A stretch of DNA of 64,000 bases from Rhodobacter sp. GTDB taxonomy: Bacteria > Pseudomonadota > Alphaproteobacteria > Rhodobacterales > Rhodobacteraceae. The DNA lies in the NCBI GenBank assembly GCA_030065095.1, contig JASJDP010000010.1, positions 1 to 64,000 of the forward strand. Direction: 5' to 3'. This document shows positions 42,960 to 51,573 of this stretch, piece after piece. The notes beneath the pieces are model-generated. The model was not told the DNA's origin and did no database searches. It worked only from the letters and a program-made list of their open reading frames with translations. The stretch's first letter is position 1, and each line of letters starts with the position of its first letter. The position numbers and the translations under genes are program-made.

Positions 42960-45173
42960 TCATCTCCCCGTCACGAACTGGGTGCGGCGGCCGATTTGGG
43001 TGCGGCCGACGATGAGTTGCAGAAGCGCCACCACCGTCAGCATCACGAAGATCAGCGTCGTGGAATAGGCGATGGCGAGGCCGTAGTCGTTATTCTCCAC
43101 CCGCCCGATGATGTAGCTGGTGGCCATGTCGTATTCGGCGGAGACCAGGAAGATCACCGCCGAGATCGCGGTCATCGCGCGCACGAAGCTGAAGACCAAG
43201 GCGGCGAGGATCGCGGGGCGCAAGAGCGGCAGGATCACCCGGCGGAAGGTCTGCCAGGAGTTCGCGCCGAGGGTGAGGGAGGACTCGTCGAGGGATTTGT
43301 CGAGCTGCGACATACTGGCGATGCCGGCGCGCACGCCGACCGGCATATTCCGGAAGATGAAGCTGACCACCAGGATGATTCCCGTGCCGGTGATCTCGAT
43401 GGGCGGCACATTGAAGGCCAGGATATAGCTGACGCCGATAACGGTGCCGGGGATGGCGAATGACAGCATGGTGCCGAACTCGAAGGCGTTCTTGCCGGCG
43501 AATGTCTGGCGCGTCAGCAGGTATGCGGTGACAAGGCCGACCGCGGCGGTCAGCGGCGCGGCGGTGGCCGCAATGAAGACGGTGGTGAAGAAGCTGTCCC
43601 AGGCCGAACCGGACCAGTGTAGGCCATGCTCGGTCCAGCCGACCGAGAAGGCGGTGATGTAATGCTTGAAGGTCAGCGTGTTCCTGACCCCCCAAAGCTC
43701 GACGAACGAGCCGTAGACGATCATGCCGTAGACGATGACGGTGAAGGTTCCCCAGACACCGGCGATGGCGAAGACCGGCCAGGCCAGCCGGCGCGGCATC
43801 AGCGGGTGCACGCCGGCATCGCCCTTGCCGGTGACGGTGGTGTAGCTTTTCTTGCCCAGCCAGCGGCGCTGCAGGAAGAACGCCGAGAGCGTGAAGAACA
43901 AGAGCACGATGGCGAACACCGCCGCCCGGCCCTGGTCGTATTGCGCGCCGACGATGGCAAAGAAGATTTCCGTGCTGAGCACGTCATAATTGCCTCCGAG
44001 CACAAGCGGGTTGCCGAAATCGGCCATGCTTTCGATGAAACCCAACAGGAAGGCGTTGGCGAGGCCGGGGCGCATAAGCGGAAGCGAGACGGTCGTGAAT
44101 GTCTGCCATTTGTCGGCGCGGAGCGTCTGGGCGGCCTCTTCCATCGACGGGCTAACGCCTTCGACCACGCCGATCAGCACCAGGAAGGCGATCGGCGTGT
44201 AGGCCAGGGTCTGGGCGATCATGATGCCCGGCAGGCCATAGAGCCAGCGGGTGGGCTGAGTTCCGAAGAGGTCGGCGACAAAGGTGGTGACGGTGCCCGA
44301 GAGGCCGAAGAGCAGGATCAGCGCAAGCCCGATGACGAAGGGCGGCGTGATGATCGGCAGCACGGTCAAGGCGCGCAGCGCGCGGTTGTAGCGAAAGCCG
44401 GACCGGGTGACGACCAGCGCGAAGGTCAGGCCCAGCGTCGTGGTGATGGTGGCCACGCAGATCGCCAGAAACAGTGAGTTCAGCGCCGCGCCGCAGCGCG
44501 CGCCCCAGAAACAGCCCAGGCCCCAAAGCCGGTCGTCGAGGAATTTCGAGAAGAAGACGGCAATGGAATAGCCGCCATCGTCGGTGATGAAGGCCGCGAA
44601 CAGCATGCGTGCGATGGGAAAGAAGACGAACGTCGCGACGATGACGATCACGCCTCCGATGGCGCTGACCACGAAGACGTCGCCGTTGATCGCGCCGCGT
44701 GCCGCGATGCCTTGGGTAAAGAGGAACAGGAACGACGAGGCGAGGATCAGGGCGCCATAGCCCATGCCGAATTGACGGTCACCGAGGTCGCCGAAAAGCG
44801 CCGTGAGCCAGGCGTAGTTGAAGCCGCGGATACCGATGCCGAAGCCCTGCGCCATCAGCCATGCAAAGCCGACGCCACCCGCGAGGATCAGCACAACGGA
44901 ATAGGGCGGGTCGGTCTTGCGGCGGTTCAGGACAAAGAGCGGTGCGATCAGCGCCAAGAGCATCGGCGCCAGCCAGAGCTTCTCGCCCTGTGCGATCAGG
45001 AAGGCGGCGGGCGCGTAATCGTCATCGAAGGGATAGCCGTCAATCAGCCATCGGAACGAGAAGAACCCGTCCTCCACCCCGTACCAGGGGATCAGAAGGT
45101 AGCCCACCCACCCGGCGGCGATCCAGAAGATCAGAACCGGATGGGTGGTTGCCTCGGATGCGGCCTTGCGCAC
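42960..45173 (-). CDS. ABC transporter permease with two BPD domains (FbpB-like)
   Basis: The 737-residue protein has about 14 hydrophobic helices and two permease halves, each with an EAA loop: PSMEEAAQTLRADKWQTFTTV (about 350-370) and KSLDESSLTLGANSWQTFRRV near the C-terminus. This fused arrangement is typical of FbpB/iron(III) transporters. An extra N-terminal membrane region (about 1-190) precedes the first half. The start is GTG (45173-45171), 3 bases after the stop of the binding-protein gene. It forms the complete channel with the ATPase. Confidence 0.9.
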   Translation of the reverse strand: MRKAASEATTHPVLIFWIAAGWVGYLLIPWYGVEDGFFSFRWLIDGYPFDDDYAPAAFLIAQGEKLWLAPMLLALIAPLFVLNRRKTDPPYSVVLILAGGVGFAWLMAQGFGIGIRGFNYAWLTALFGDLGDRQFGMGYGALILASSFLFLFTQGIAARGAINGDVFVVSAIGGVIVIVATFVFFPIARMLFAAFITDDGGYSIAVFFSKFLDDRLWGLGCFWGARCGAALNSLFLAICVATITTTLGLTFALVVTRSGFRYNRALRALTVLPIITPPFVIGLALILLFGLSGTVTTFVADLFGTQPTRWLYGLPGIMIAQTLAYTPIAFLVLIGVVEGVSPSMEEAAQTLRADKWQTFTTVSLPLMRPGLANAFLLGFIESMADFGNPLVLGGNYDVLSTEIFFAIVGAQYDQGRAAVFAIVLLFFTLSAFFLQRRWLGKKSYTTVTGKGDAGVHPLMPRRLAWPVFAIAGVWGTFTVIVYGMIVYGSFVELWGVRNTLTFKHYITAFSVGWTEHGLHWSGSAWDSFFTTVFIAATAAPLTAAVGLVTAYLLTRQTFAGKNAFEFGTMLSFAIPGTVIGVSYILAFNVPPIEITGTGIILVVSFIFRNMPVGVRAGIASMSQLDKSLDESSLTLGANSWQTFRRVILPLLRPAILAALVFSFVRAMTAISAVIFLVSAEYDMATSYIIGRVENNDYGLAIAYSTTLIFVMLTVVALLQLIVGRTQIGRRTQFVTGR

Positions 45174-45176
45174 GTG

Positions 45177-46202
45177 TTATTGCGGCAGGGTCGAGACGTC
45201 TTCATCCCACTTCTGCAAGAGCCGCTTGCGCTCGTCGGATGAGCCGTACTTGGCGAAATCGTAGTCGATCAGCTTGATCGTCGACATGTCCGGCGCTGAG
45301 GGCGACGTCTCGGCGTTCTTGTTCGACGGCACCTGGAAGGCGTTGACCTGCAGCGCCAGGTTCTGCGCCTCGGCGGACAGCGCCCAGTCGTAGAACTTCT
45401 TGGCCGCTTCCATGTTGCGCGCGCCCTTGATGATAGACATCGAGCCGATCTCGTACCCGGTGCCCTCGCATGGGGCGACGACCTTGATTGGGAAGCCAGC
45501 GACCGCCTGCTTCACGGCGTCATGCATGAAGACGATGCCGATGGTGTTCTCGCCACGTCCCGCAGCCTTGATCGGGGCAGAGCCCGACTTGGTATACTGG
45601 TTGATGTTGGCGTGCAGGCCCTTCATGAACTCGAACCCCTCGTCCTCGCCGAAGATCTGCACCATCGAGGCAAGCGTGGTGTAGGCGGTGCCCGACGAGT
45701 TCGGGTTCGCCATCTGCACGTGGCCCTTGTATTCCGGCTTCAACAAATCCTTCCAGCAACCCGGTTCCGGCAGGTCGTTCGCCGCCACCAGATCGGTGTT
45801 GTAGCCATAGCCGAGCGCGCCGGAATAGATGCCGATGGTGCGGTTGCCGGCGCTTTCGGCCTGGGCGATGGCCCAGTCATGCAGCTGGTCGCGCATCGGC
45901 GAGAGGTATTCCTCGGTCAGCCCCTCTTCGGCCGCCTGCAGATGCGGGTCACCGGTGCCGCCCCACCAGACGTCGCCCTTAGGATTCGACGCCTCGGCGC
46001 GGATCTGGGCAAAGGTCTCTCCGCTGGATTTCCGCGTCATGTTGACGTCGATGCCGGTGGCTTCCTCGAAGCTGCGCGCCATCAACTGGCACCAGTCTTC
46101 CTGGGCCGAGCAGTAGTAGGTCAGTTTCTCCGCCTGAACCGTTCCGGCAGACACCAGGATCGCGAAAAGCGACGCTCCAAATGCATATTTTGTTGATTTC
46201 AT
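45177..46202 (-). CDS. ABC transporter substrate-binding protein, iron(III)-type (FbpA/AfuA-like)
   Basis: The 341-residue protein has a Sec signal (MKSTKYAFGASLFAILVSAGTVQA) and the ferric-binding-protein layout: LTYYCSAQEDWCQLMARSFEEATGIDV near the start, GDVWWGGTGDPHLQAAEEG, GALGYGYNTD, PEYKGHVQMANPNSSGTAYT and FYDWALSAEAQ. The same family also contains 2-aminoethylphosphonate and other binding proteins, so iron is the likely but not certain cargo. Start ATG 46202 has GGGAGGA upstream. First gene of the importer operon; its 207-base leader separates it from the membrane-protein gene. Confidence 0.86.
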   Translation of the reverse strand: MKSTKYAFGASLFAILVSAGTVQAEKLTYYCSAQEDWCQLMARSFEEATGIDVNMTRKSSGETFAQIRAEASNPKGDVWWGGTGDPHLQAAEEGLTEEYLSPMRDQLHDWAIAQAESAGNRTIGIYSGALGYGYNTDLVAANDLPEPGCWKDLLKPEYKGHVQMANPNSSGTAYTTLASMVQIFGEDEGFEFMKGLHANINQYTKSGSAPIKAAGRGENTIGIVFMHDAVKQAVAGFPIKVVAPCEGTGYEIGSMSIIKGARNMEAAKKFYDWALSAEAQNLALQVNAFQVPSNKNAETSPSAPDMSTIKLIDYDFAKYGSSDERKRLLQKWDEDVSTLPQ

Positions 46203-46409
46203 TTGATCCTCCCCAGGTTTGTAACGGTTTTGTGACGACAGGTTAGGCGCCCATCGGCGCGGACGTAAACCCCAAACTGCACGCGCCGTCCGTCGCAATG
46301 TGCGCGCACCGGCTCTGCGGGCGTATCCCGTTTTCGCGGCATCACGTCCGGGAGCAACTTCTGGGTGTGACAGGGCTTTATCGGATCGCGCGCAGCTCGA
46401 CCGGCGCGG

Positions 46410-46793
46410 TCAAAGCACGAGCATCGCGTGCCGTGCCGGCGGGACGTCATAGGACGAAGGATGAACGCTGTCTTGCACATGCACCGCCTCGGAAATCGGG
46501 TCATGCGTCTCGATGCGCCGCGCAGCGCGGCGGCGGGACAGCCGCACCGCGATGGCGACAATCGAGATCACCACCCAAAACAGCTGTATCATCGCCGACG
46601 CCAGGTTGAAGCTGACCAGAAGCCCCGCCAGGACACAGCTCGCCGCCACCAGATTGATCCCGAAGTAGAGAGCGTCGTGGCTATGTAGCTTGTGGAAGGT
46701 CAGAAGCGTGTAATTCATCACATAAAGCCCAAAGCCTGCGACGCCCACCAACTCGAAAATCACCGGATTGGAAACCTCGATCAAGGTTGTCAT
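46410..46793 (-). CDS. Small membrane protein, CBU_0592-like
   Basis: The 127-residue protein matches a short conserved membrane family: VIFELVGVAGFGLYVMNYTLLTFHKLHSHDALYFGINL in sections (about 10-48), then SFNLASAMIQLFWVVISIVAIAVRL (about 60-85), giving three hydrophobic helices, and a charged C-terminal tail that looks unconserved. Function is unknown. Start ATG 46793 lies in an ordinary context. It is on the same strand and upstream of the iron-type importer but 207 bases away, so co-transcription is uncertain. Confidence 0.7.
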   Translation of the reverse strand: MTTLIEVSNPVIFELVGVAGFGLYVMNYTLLTFHKLHSHDALYFGINLVAASCVLAGLLVSFNLASAMIQLFWVVISIVAIAVRLSRRRAARRIETHDPISEAVHVQDSVHPSSYDVPPARHAMLVL

Positions 46794-47191
46794 GCCAATG
46801 CCTTTGCAAACCCGCTTCTGATATGGCGGCGATGATCCGGCGGGAGCGCGCCCTTGTCAGGTCTGGTTTTCCGGACTGCGCGGCCGGGAAGGCCCGGAAT
46901 CGGGTCAGATATTCCATACCTGGCACGCGGGAAGCGCCCGGTGCGACCTTCCGCGTCTCTGAAAGAGCGACGCTCGGAAAGTTTGGTTTGCGTCGGAGCA
47001 TCGGCACAGAAGGATCGGACAGTTGCAAGACCGCGCGTCCAGGGGGCGCTTGGAGTGGCTCTGCTTTAATTCAGCCGCCAGGACCGGATATCCCGAGTGA
47101 TCCAGTAGCTGGGTGAACTCGTAAGACGATGAAGACTACCGCAAGGCCTCGCTGATCGCGGGGCTTGCCTGCTTTTGGAGGAGGAGCCACG
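46794..47191. other. Divergent intergenic region
   Basis: It lies between the CBU_0592-like gene (minus) and the fasciclin-RTX gene (plus). It must hold promoters for both. I could not identify any promoter, operator or small gene in it with confidence. Confidence 0.45.
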
Positions 47192-48871
47192 ATGCCCACG
47201 ATCACAGGAATAGCGACGGGCGATCCGGATTTTTCGATCCTGGTCTCGACCCTGCAGTATCTCGACAGCACGCTCGGCACGACCCTGGTCGCCACGCTGG
47301 ACACGCCCGGCGCCGATCTGACCGTCTTCGCCCCGACCAACATCGCCTTTGCAGATCTTGCCGCCGACCTCGGCTATGCAGGCGATCCGGCCGACACCGT
47401 TGCCGTGACGAACTTTCTGGTCGCCAATGTCACGGCGACGACGCTTCTTGATATCGTGACCTACCACGTCTCGCCCGGCACCCAGCTGAGCGGCGACATC
47501 TCGACGAGCCCGACGCTGGCCACGCTGAACGGTGCGACGATCACGCCGGACCTTCCGACGCTGGTCGACAACGAACCCGACCTGATTGACCCGTCGCTGA
47601 TCAGCGTCGACAACATCGCCACGAACGGCGTCGTGCATGTGATCGACAAGGTCCTTTTGCCGATCGACCTGCCAGGCAACGATGCGCCGACGATCCAGGA
47701 GATCATCGAGACCAGCGGCACCGGATTCGACAGCAATGCCGCCGATTTCGACCTGCTGCGCGAGGCGGTGAGCACGGCCGGCTTGGGCGGCGTGCTGGAC
47801 GATGCGACGCTGGACCTGACGGCCTTTGCGCCGCAGGATGGCGCCTTCGTGGGCCTGTCCCAGGCGCTGGGGTATTCCGGCAGCGATGAAGCGGGCGCGT
47901 GGGCCTACCTGGTCGAAGCGCTGACGCTTCTCGGCGGCGGCGACGCCGTCCCGCTGCTGACCGATGTGCTTACCTATCACGTGTCGGGCGAATCGCTTCA
48001 AGCGAGCCAGGTTCTGTCGTCGACCAGCATCGGCACGCTGCAGGGCGGCGTCCTTGGGGTCGCGGGCACGAGCCTTGTCGACGCCGACCCGGATGTCGCG
48101 AACCCCAACATCATCGCAACGGATATCCAAGCCGCAAACGGGATCGTGCATGTGCTGGATGGCGTCTTGCTACCCGCGGATCTGTTGCAGTCGAACGGCG
48201 CAAATGACGTCGACTTCGTCATCGCCGGCGACGCCCGCGACCGGATCGTGACCGGCGCGGACAACGATTATGCAGATGGCAATGGCGGCAACGACCGGAT
48301 GTTCATGGGCAGCGGCGACGACGTGGCACTCGGAGGATCGGGCGCGGACCTGATGGTGATGGGCTATGGCGACGATGTCGCGCTGGGTGGATCAGGCCGG
48401 GACCGTATGTTTGGCCAATCCGGCGACGACCTGCTGCTTGGCGAAGGAGCCAGCGACCTCCTGTTCGGTGGCGGCGGCGACGACACCCTGGAGGGCGGCG
48501 CCGGACGCGACCGGATGTTCGGCGGGAGCGGCGAAGACGTGCTGGAAGGCGGCCATCACGTCGACTTCCTGTATGGCGGGCGCCATGACGACATCCTCGT
48601 GGGCGGCAAGGGGAGCGACTTCCTGGCCGGGGGCCATGGCAGCGACACGTTTGTGTTCAACTTCGGCGATGGGCACGACCGGATTTTCGGCTTCCGCTCC
48701 GGCGTGGATCAAATCGATCTCAGCGATCTCGGCCTGTCGGGTTTTGAGGCCATCGAAGACGGCATTCATCGCGGCTTCTTCGGCACCAAGATCGACCTCG
48801 GCGACGCCGGCAGCCTGTTTCTCCAGGGGCTCTTCGGGGTTCGGGTCACAGACGACGATTTCGTCTTCTAG
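47192..48871 (+). CDS. Secreted fasciclin-RTX adhesin
   Basis: The 559-residue protein has two FAS1 (fasciclin) domains, about 5-160 and 165-330, each with the DLTVFAPTNIAFADL / DLTAFAPQDGAFVGL and LLDIVTYHVSPG / LLTDVLTYHVSG motifs and a final NGVVHVIDKVLLP / NGIVHVLDGVLLP. About 350-490 is an RTX block of roughly 14 GGxGxDxxx nonapeptides that folds into a calcium beta-roll. A type-I secretion C-terminus follows (FNFGDGHDRIFGF onward). No N-terminal signal, as expected for this route. ATG 47192 has GGAGGAGGAG upstream. FAS1 domains mediate cell or matrix adhesion. No type I exporter genes are in the window. Confidence 0.88.
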   Translation: MPTITGIATGDPDFSILVSTLQYLDSTLGTTLVATLDTPGADLTVFAPTNIAFADLAADLGYAGDPADTVAVTNFLVANVTATTLLDIVTYHVSPGTQLSGDISTSPTLATLNGATITPDLPTLVDNEPDLIDPSLISVDNIATNGVVHVIDKVLLPIDLPGNDAPTIQEIIETSGTGFDSNAADFDLLREAVSTAGLGGVLDDATLDLTAFAPQDGAFVGLSQALGYSGSDEAGAWAYLVEALTLLGGGDAVPLLTDVLTYHVSGESLQASQVLSSTSIGTLQGGVLGVAGTSLVDADPDVANPNIIATDIQAANGIVHVLDGVLLPADLLQSNGANDVDFVIAGDARDRIVTGADNDYADGNGGNDRMFMGSGDDVALGGSGADLMVMGYGDDVALGGSGRDRMFGQSGDDLLLGEGASDLLFGGGGDDTLEGGAGRDRMFGGSGEDVLEGGHHVDFLYGGRHDDILVGGKGSDFLAGGHGSDTFVFNFGDGHDRIFGFRSGVDQIDLSDLGLSGFEAIEDGIHRGFFGTKIDLGDAGSLFLQGLFGVRVTDDDFVF

Positions 48872-49236
48872 GCCATTCGCAAAGCCCTTGGAAACCATAA
48901 TGCTGCGCGATCCGGGAAGCCAGGTCGCGCAGTATCTTTCTTCGGATCAACGCCGCTCATGTGCCGCCAGAACGACGGACAGATTTGTCCGCCACCACGC
49001 CGGTTCGAGAACGTGCGGCGAACGGCCGTTCGCAGAACGAGCCTTCATACCCTCGACGGGTGACCGGTTCCAAGAGGCGGTCCAGCCTGGGCCAATGATC
49101 CCATTTCATTCGTCGGTCGTTCACGCAAATGGGCAAAGCGTTGCCCACGGGCGGAACCATCTTTCCCGCGGTTCGACGTTCGAAGAGCGCCGAAGATGCC
49201 CTACGAGATCCGAGCTGTTGCCGGCTTCACCCGCTG
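48872..49236. other. Intergenic region between convergent fasciclin and DUF3179 genes
   Basis: No gene is recognised. It contains a perfect 16-bp palindrome, half-site GCGAACGG, at 49018-49033. No T-tract terminator is seen for either gene. Confidence 0.45.
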
Positions 49237-50622
49237 TCACCCGGGCCAGAGCGCAGTTTGCGGATAGAACTGCGACCAGGCAAACCAAAACGCCTGATGG
49301 CTGCCAAGATCGGAACCATCCGCATCAATTGCCTTGATTCCACCGGCATCAAGTTCGAGACGAACGTTTTCGTAGGCGATCTCGTTGCCGTCCTTCAAGG
49401 CCAGGTATGCCTTGCTTCGTTGAAACGCGACAGGCACGTCGGACGCTGTAACGACGCCAATAACATCCTCATGAACTGGCAATCTGGGATCGACGTCGCC
49501 AACCGGGAAAATCGGGCCGTTGGCATCGCGGCCATTGCGAAAATCATAGTCACGACCAAGCGCCAGGTCTTCCACGAGTACCGTTGTATCTGGGTGCGCT
49601 TTCTTCCACGCGCCCCAGTCGGTCGTGATGACTGTGGCTTGCTCGAGTTGCAGATTCTTCTCTGCAAGTGGTCCTGTTAACGCTTTGCCAAGAAACGTAT
49701 CGAACACCGAGTATGTGTTGACGTCGTACATCACCTTATTGGACCGAATCAAAAGCCCGGATGTTCGCAGGATCGGCCGGTCAATTCCATCGGGCAGACG
49801 GTCGGTGAAATAGGCTTGGGCGGCACCGCACAAGGTGCAGTACGGTATACCAAGGTCTCGTCCGCCAAGCGTATCGTTGACCATTTCGCGCACCTCCATA
49901 ATGCGGCGCGGATAGGCCCGATACTCGCCATTCACCTCGACGCCAAAGACGATGGCATCGTCGCTCAGCCATGAGGCTTCTTCTGCATGGCTCACTGCGG
50001 GGTTGTCCGCCGCGGGAATGCAATTGCACGGCTCATCCGTCCGATCGTAGCCACGATCATCGATCAGCACGCCACCCCATGACACGAGCCTCCAGTCGAT
50101 ATCGCCTTCGACAAAGATCTTGTCCCAACCAGGTACAATGCCGGTGAAGATGGTACGCTTCACGCGAAGGTAATCAGGGGGCGCCGGAATATCCCACGCG
50201 ATAAGCAGATCTGTCACGTGCCCCCAATGAGCCTGGCTCGGCAGCTCCTTTTCCAGCAATCTGGAGGCAGCGTCGGCAAGCGCCGCGGTCAACTGTCGGC
50301 CGCCGGCAAAGCGCATCAAATCGCTGATAATCCAGACGATCCGAGGATCCTTGGATTCGGCGATTTCGTCCAGAGCGATCGTTTGATCTCTTCCCCAGGT
50401 CGATTGCTCCACACTGTCGACAAAGGCCACTTGCACGGCGGCTTGCACCGCCTCGGAGAGCGGGCCCTCGGGCACCGATGGAGGTTTGCCGAATTGCTCG
50501 ATCACATAGTCTGGCAGCGCTGCCGGTTCTTGGGCGTGCAAGGTGCCAGGCCAATAAAGTAAAAGCGTCACCAACCAGCCAATTGCCGGAATGCGGGATC
50601 GAGAGCTTAATGCTGACGCCAT
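49237..50622 (-). CDS. DUF3179 domain-containing exported protein
   Basis: The 461-residue protein has a Sec signal (IPAIGWLVTLLLYWPGTLHAQ) and a DUF3179 domain with the conserved VFGVEVNGEYRAYPRRIME, the GIPYCTLCGAAQAY cysteine pair (about 256-269), RTSGLLIRSNKVMYDVNT, and the late HPDTTVLVED and PVAFQRSKAYLALKDG. Family members are periplasmic or lipoprotein-like and of unknown function; the cysteine pair suggests metal or redox activity. The region before the domain (about 35-150) has a helical repeat-like character. It stands alone on the minus strand. ATG 50622. Confidence 0.85.
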   Translation of the reverse strand: MASALSSRSRIPAIGWLVTLLLYWPGTLHAQEPAALPDYVIEQFGKPPSVPEGPLSEAVQAAVQVAFVDSVEQSTWGRDQTIALDEIAESKDPRIVWIISDLMRFAGGRQLTAALADAASRLLEKELPSQAHWGHVTDLLIAWDIPAPPDYLRVKRTIFTGIVPGWDKIFVEGDIDWRLVSWGGVLIDDRGYDRTDEPCNCIPAADNPAVSHAEEASWLSDDAIVFGVEVNGEYRAYPRRIMEVREMVNDTLGGRDLGIPYCTLCGAAQAYFTDRLPDGIDRPILRTSGLLIRSNKVMYDVNTYSVFDTFLGKALTGPLAEKNLQLEQATVITTDWGAWKKAHPDTTVLVEDLALGRDYDFRNGRDANGPIFPVGDVDPRLPVHEDVIGVVTASDVPVAFQRSKAYLALKDGNEIAYENVRLELDAGGIKAIDADGSDLGSHQAFWFAWSQFYPQTALWPG

Positions 50623-51573
50623 GAACAGACCTTTCGCGTGCCGGTTACATCCTCAGACGCACAAGCCGGCACGAGGCCGGCCGTAACAGCTGCAGTGCAC
50701 ACTTCGAACTCGTTTCGAACGAAAAGCAGTGCGCCCATTGCATACACATTCGACACAATCCCGCCGCTTCGCCAATCACGATTGCATCAGCGTTTGGTGA
50801 GCATGTGCATTAGAGTGTCGTAATGAAGTGGCGCGGAGCGATCGTCGAGGCGGCGCTCTTTCAAGCAATTGCCGAACGCATCGATCCCGAGGCCGAAAAC
50901 ACGGTCAAGTTCTTCGCCAATCGCAATGCTTCGGACCATGTCGAAGGGCGCGACTTTGAATCGGAGGATGGGTTTCGGGCCTGTCTGAACACGTCCGTGC
51001 CTTACTGCCCGGAGGGTGCCAAGCATGAGCTCGACATTGCCTCTCTCGACCACAAGCGCAGATGCATCGTTGCCTTGAAGGCGAAGCGCGGCAACGGCCA
51101 TTTCGGCCGGAGCAGGCGCGACCCGACGGTCAAATCAACCCCAACGGTGCGCAGGTTGCTGGCGGGAACTGCCGTGCGGCGCTGTTGGGATGCCAGACGC
51201 ATCAAGAGCCGGATTCTGGCCTATTGGCCGACACAGCCCGAAGGAATGCCCGTGACACCCGGCGGTGGGCCCGCAATTCGGCGACTCCCATTGCCAGAGG
51301 TCCGAAACCTTCCATTCGCTGCGGTCAGCCCGGGCGAGATAGATGCGGACAGGGCCGGCCCCTTGCGAAACGGCCACGGGCGTCAGCAACTTGCATGGTG
51401 CGATTCCCGTGATAGTTGTAGAAGACGATAGCCTGGTGGGTTCATACCGTGTATGTTCAAGGTGCCGGGGATTGGCGCCACGTTAAAATGGCAAAACCGG
51501 CAGGCGATCAAGAACCTGATACAGGCGAGTGACACCTGGGACGAACCTGACCCCAATTGATTCGGAGATTGCA
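50623..51573. other. 951-base region without a recognised gene
   Basis: It holds the promoter sides of DUF3179 (minus) and the secreted nuclease (plus). Overlapping frames exist, e.g. plus-strand 50823-51431 and minus-strand 51101-50787, but they overlap each other, lack family signatures and look like decayed sequence. No terminator or repeat element could be established. Confidence 0.45.

Noticed and set aside
49018-49033. Perfect 16-bp palindrome with half-site GCGAACGG
   Set aside because: It lies between two converging genes with no regulator nearby and no T-tract, so neither operator nor terminator can be supported; noted only inside the gap entry.
50787-51431. Overlapping open frames on both strands (104 and 202 codons) in the 951-base gap
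   Set aside because: They overlap each other, show no family similarity and no good ribosome site, and their composition does not look like coding sequence.
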